From NCBI GenBank assembly GCA_938050045.1, contig CALLJS010000009.1:1-54045 (forward strand): DNA of 54,045 nt, in the 5' to 3' direction. Positions within the stretch are counted from its first letter, which is position 1; the number at the start of each line of letters is the position of its first letter. The notes beneath the pieces are model-generated. The model did no database searches. It was not told the origin of the DNA and worked only from the letters and a program-made list of their open reading frames with translations. The position numbers were made by a program, and so were the translations under genes. This document shows, in pieces, positions 53,343-54,045 of this stretch. The DNA comes from an uncultured Sphingomonadaceae bacterium (GTDB lineage Bacteria > Pseudomonadota > Alphaproteobacteria > Sphingomonadales > Sphingomonadaceae).

Positions 53343-53732
53343 ATGCAACTTTCAATCACGCTTACAATCGCGGCAGCCGCCGCACTATTAAACATTTGGC
53401 TCATGATGCGCGTGGGCAAAGTGCGCATTGCCGAAAAAGTCTTCGTTGGTGATGGCAGCAATGAAAATGTGATACGCCGTATGCGCGCGCACAGCAATTT
53501 CATTGAGAGCGCACCATTGGTTCTAATATTAATCGCCGCCATAGAATTTAGCATTGGCACCAATATGGTGCTTTGGATTGTGTCTGCCCTCTATATTTTG
53601 GGCCGTATAGGCCATGGCTTTGGCATGGATGGGGGCTCGCTTGAAAAAGGCCGCCTGATTGGAACTATTATAACATTGCTAACGCTTCTTGGCCTTGCTG
53701 GTTGGGCCATTTATATCAGCTATACGCTGTGA
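53343..53732 (+). CDS. MAPEG family membrane protein
   Basis: A 129-residue protein with four hydrophobic helices. MRAHSNFIESAPLVLILIA (with Arg and Asn-Phe-Ile-Glu) and LGRIGHGFGMDGG are the signature motifs of bacterial MAPEG proteins, glutathione-linked membrane enzymes or their relatives. The specific reaction is unknown. It is divergent from rpmF and has an independent upstream region (53116-53342) in which no other element is recognised. Confidence 0.88.
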   Translation: MQLSITLTIAAAAALLNIWLMMRVGKVRIAEKVFVGDGSNENVIRRMRAHSNFIESAPLVLILIAAIEFSIGTNMVLWIVSALYILGRIGHGFGMDGGSLEKGRLIGTIITLLTLLGLAGWAIYISYTL

Positions 53733-53837
53733 TTTTACCATTAATTAATAAGGTAATTAAATATATTATTATTATGTTTGAATCACTTGAGATTAAATAT
53801 ATCTGATTCTACATTTCATGGTTTCACATTAATAAAA

Positions 53838-54045
53838 TGGGTCTGACCTATGAGATGGGTTATTGATGGATTGGTTTGAGCCATTTGCGTAGTGTTTTCA
53901 AGAGCTGATCTGGTTGGCTTTAATTGAAACGAAATTCACATTCTTTAAGGAATAAATGGAAATTCTTTTGAGGATACCATTATATTTCCTTAAGTAGCGT
54001 TTGGCTTGATTCCAAAAGTTTGTGGGTGCCGTTGATATGATTATG
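53838..54045 (-). mobile_element. Decayed 3' end of an IS1595-family transposase
   Basis: On the minus strand the sequence encodes, in pieces from different frames, the C-terminus of an IS1595-type transposase: NHING at the window edge, FWNQAKRYLRKYNGI (53973-54017), FHLFLKECEFRFN (53923-53961), then SQPDQLLKTLRKWLK after an in-frame stop at 53920-53922. At least two frameshifts and one stop separate the pieces, so it is dead. GGGTCTGACC at 53839-53848 may be the end of the element. The 5' part lies outside the window. Confidence 0.7.

Overview
The window looks like a piece of chromosome from a moderately AT-rich alphaproteobacterium of the order Sphingomonadales. Pointers are a class I lysyl-tRNA synthetase, the rpmF-plsX-fabH-ihfA-merR block, aroQ-accB-accC, UrcA and RcnB family exported proteins, and phage-type genes of the DUF6127 and DUF2793 families. 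The genus cannot be fixed from the sequence alone. No rRNA, tRNA or CRISPR array was found.

Region 1 (1-1408) holds the 5' end of a probable AHH-type HNH nuclease gene cut by the window edge, and an OmpA-like porin with a 23-proline linker. Region 2 (1601-17926) is the most striking part. It is one minus-strand run of about 19 genes that encodes a small siphovirus-like particle: small and large terminase, portal, DUF6127, prohead protease, capsid, connectors, tail terminator, tail tube, two tail chaperones, a short tape measure, DUF2460, DUF2163, NlpC/P60, host-specificity protein and DUF2793. The order follows the Rhodobacter capsulatus gene transfer agent (RcGTA). No integrase, repressor, replication or lysis gene is present, and base composition looks like that of the host genes, so I read it as a domesticated GTA rather than a live prophage. 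It departs from RcGTA in four ways. A tail-fibre cassette (S74 autoprotease fibre, a 53-residue protein, a fibre-adaptor-like protein) sits inside the head genes. The gp12 equivalent carries a 590-residue N-terminal extension. An unrecognised 95-residue protein stands where gp7 is expected. Strong hairpins flank the capsid and tail-tube genes.

Region 3 (18281-34406) is ordinary metabolism and housekeeping: an AGCS amino-acid symporter, a YqaA/DedA membrane protein, lnt, metK, trmB, a LytS/LytTR two-component pair, UrcA, thiS-thiG and aroQ-accB-accC. Region 4 (34682-42454) has exported proteins, including an Arg/Asn-rich RcnB-family protein with a decayed duplicate upstream, an amidohydrolase, a 2-oxoglutarate oxygenase, a glutathione S-transferase, argE and a fatty acid desaturase.

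Region 5 (42505-53732) begins with a short asparaginase-like protein and an AT-rich DUF262/DUF1524 gene, a probable GmrSD-type defence nuclease and the clearest recent import. It continues with lysS, a DinG-like helicase, a SixA-like phosphatase, then merR-ihfA-(structured RNA candidate)-fabH-plsX-rpmF and a MAPEG protein. The right edge (53838-54045) is the decayed 3' end of an IS1595-family transposase. Short in-frame tandem repeats recur in the linkers of OmpA, AccB, RcnB and the desaturase.
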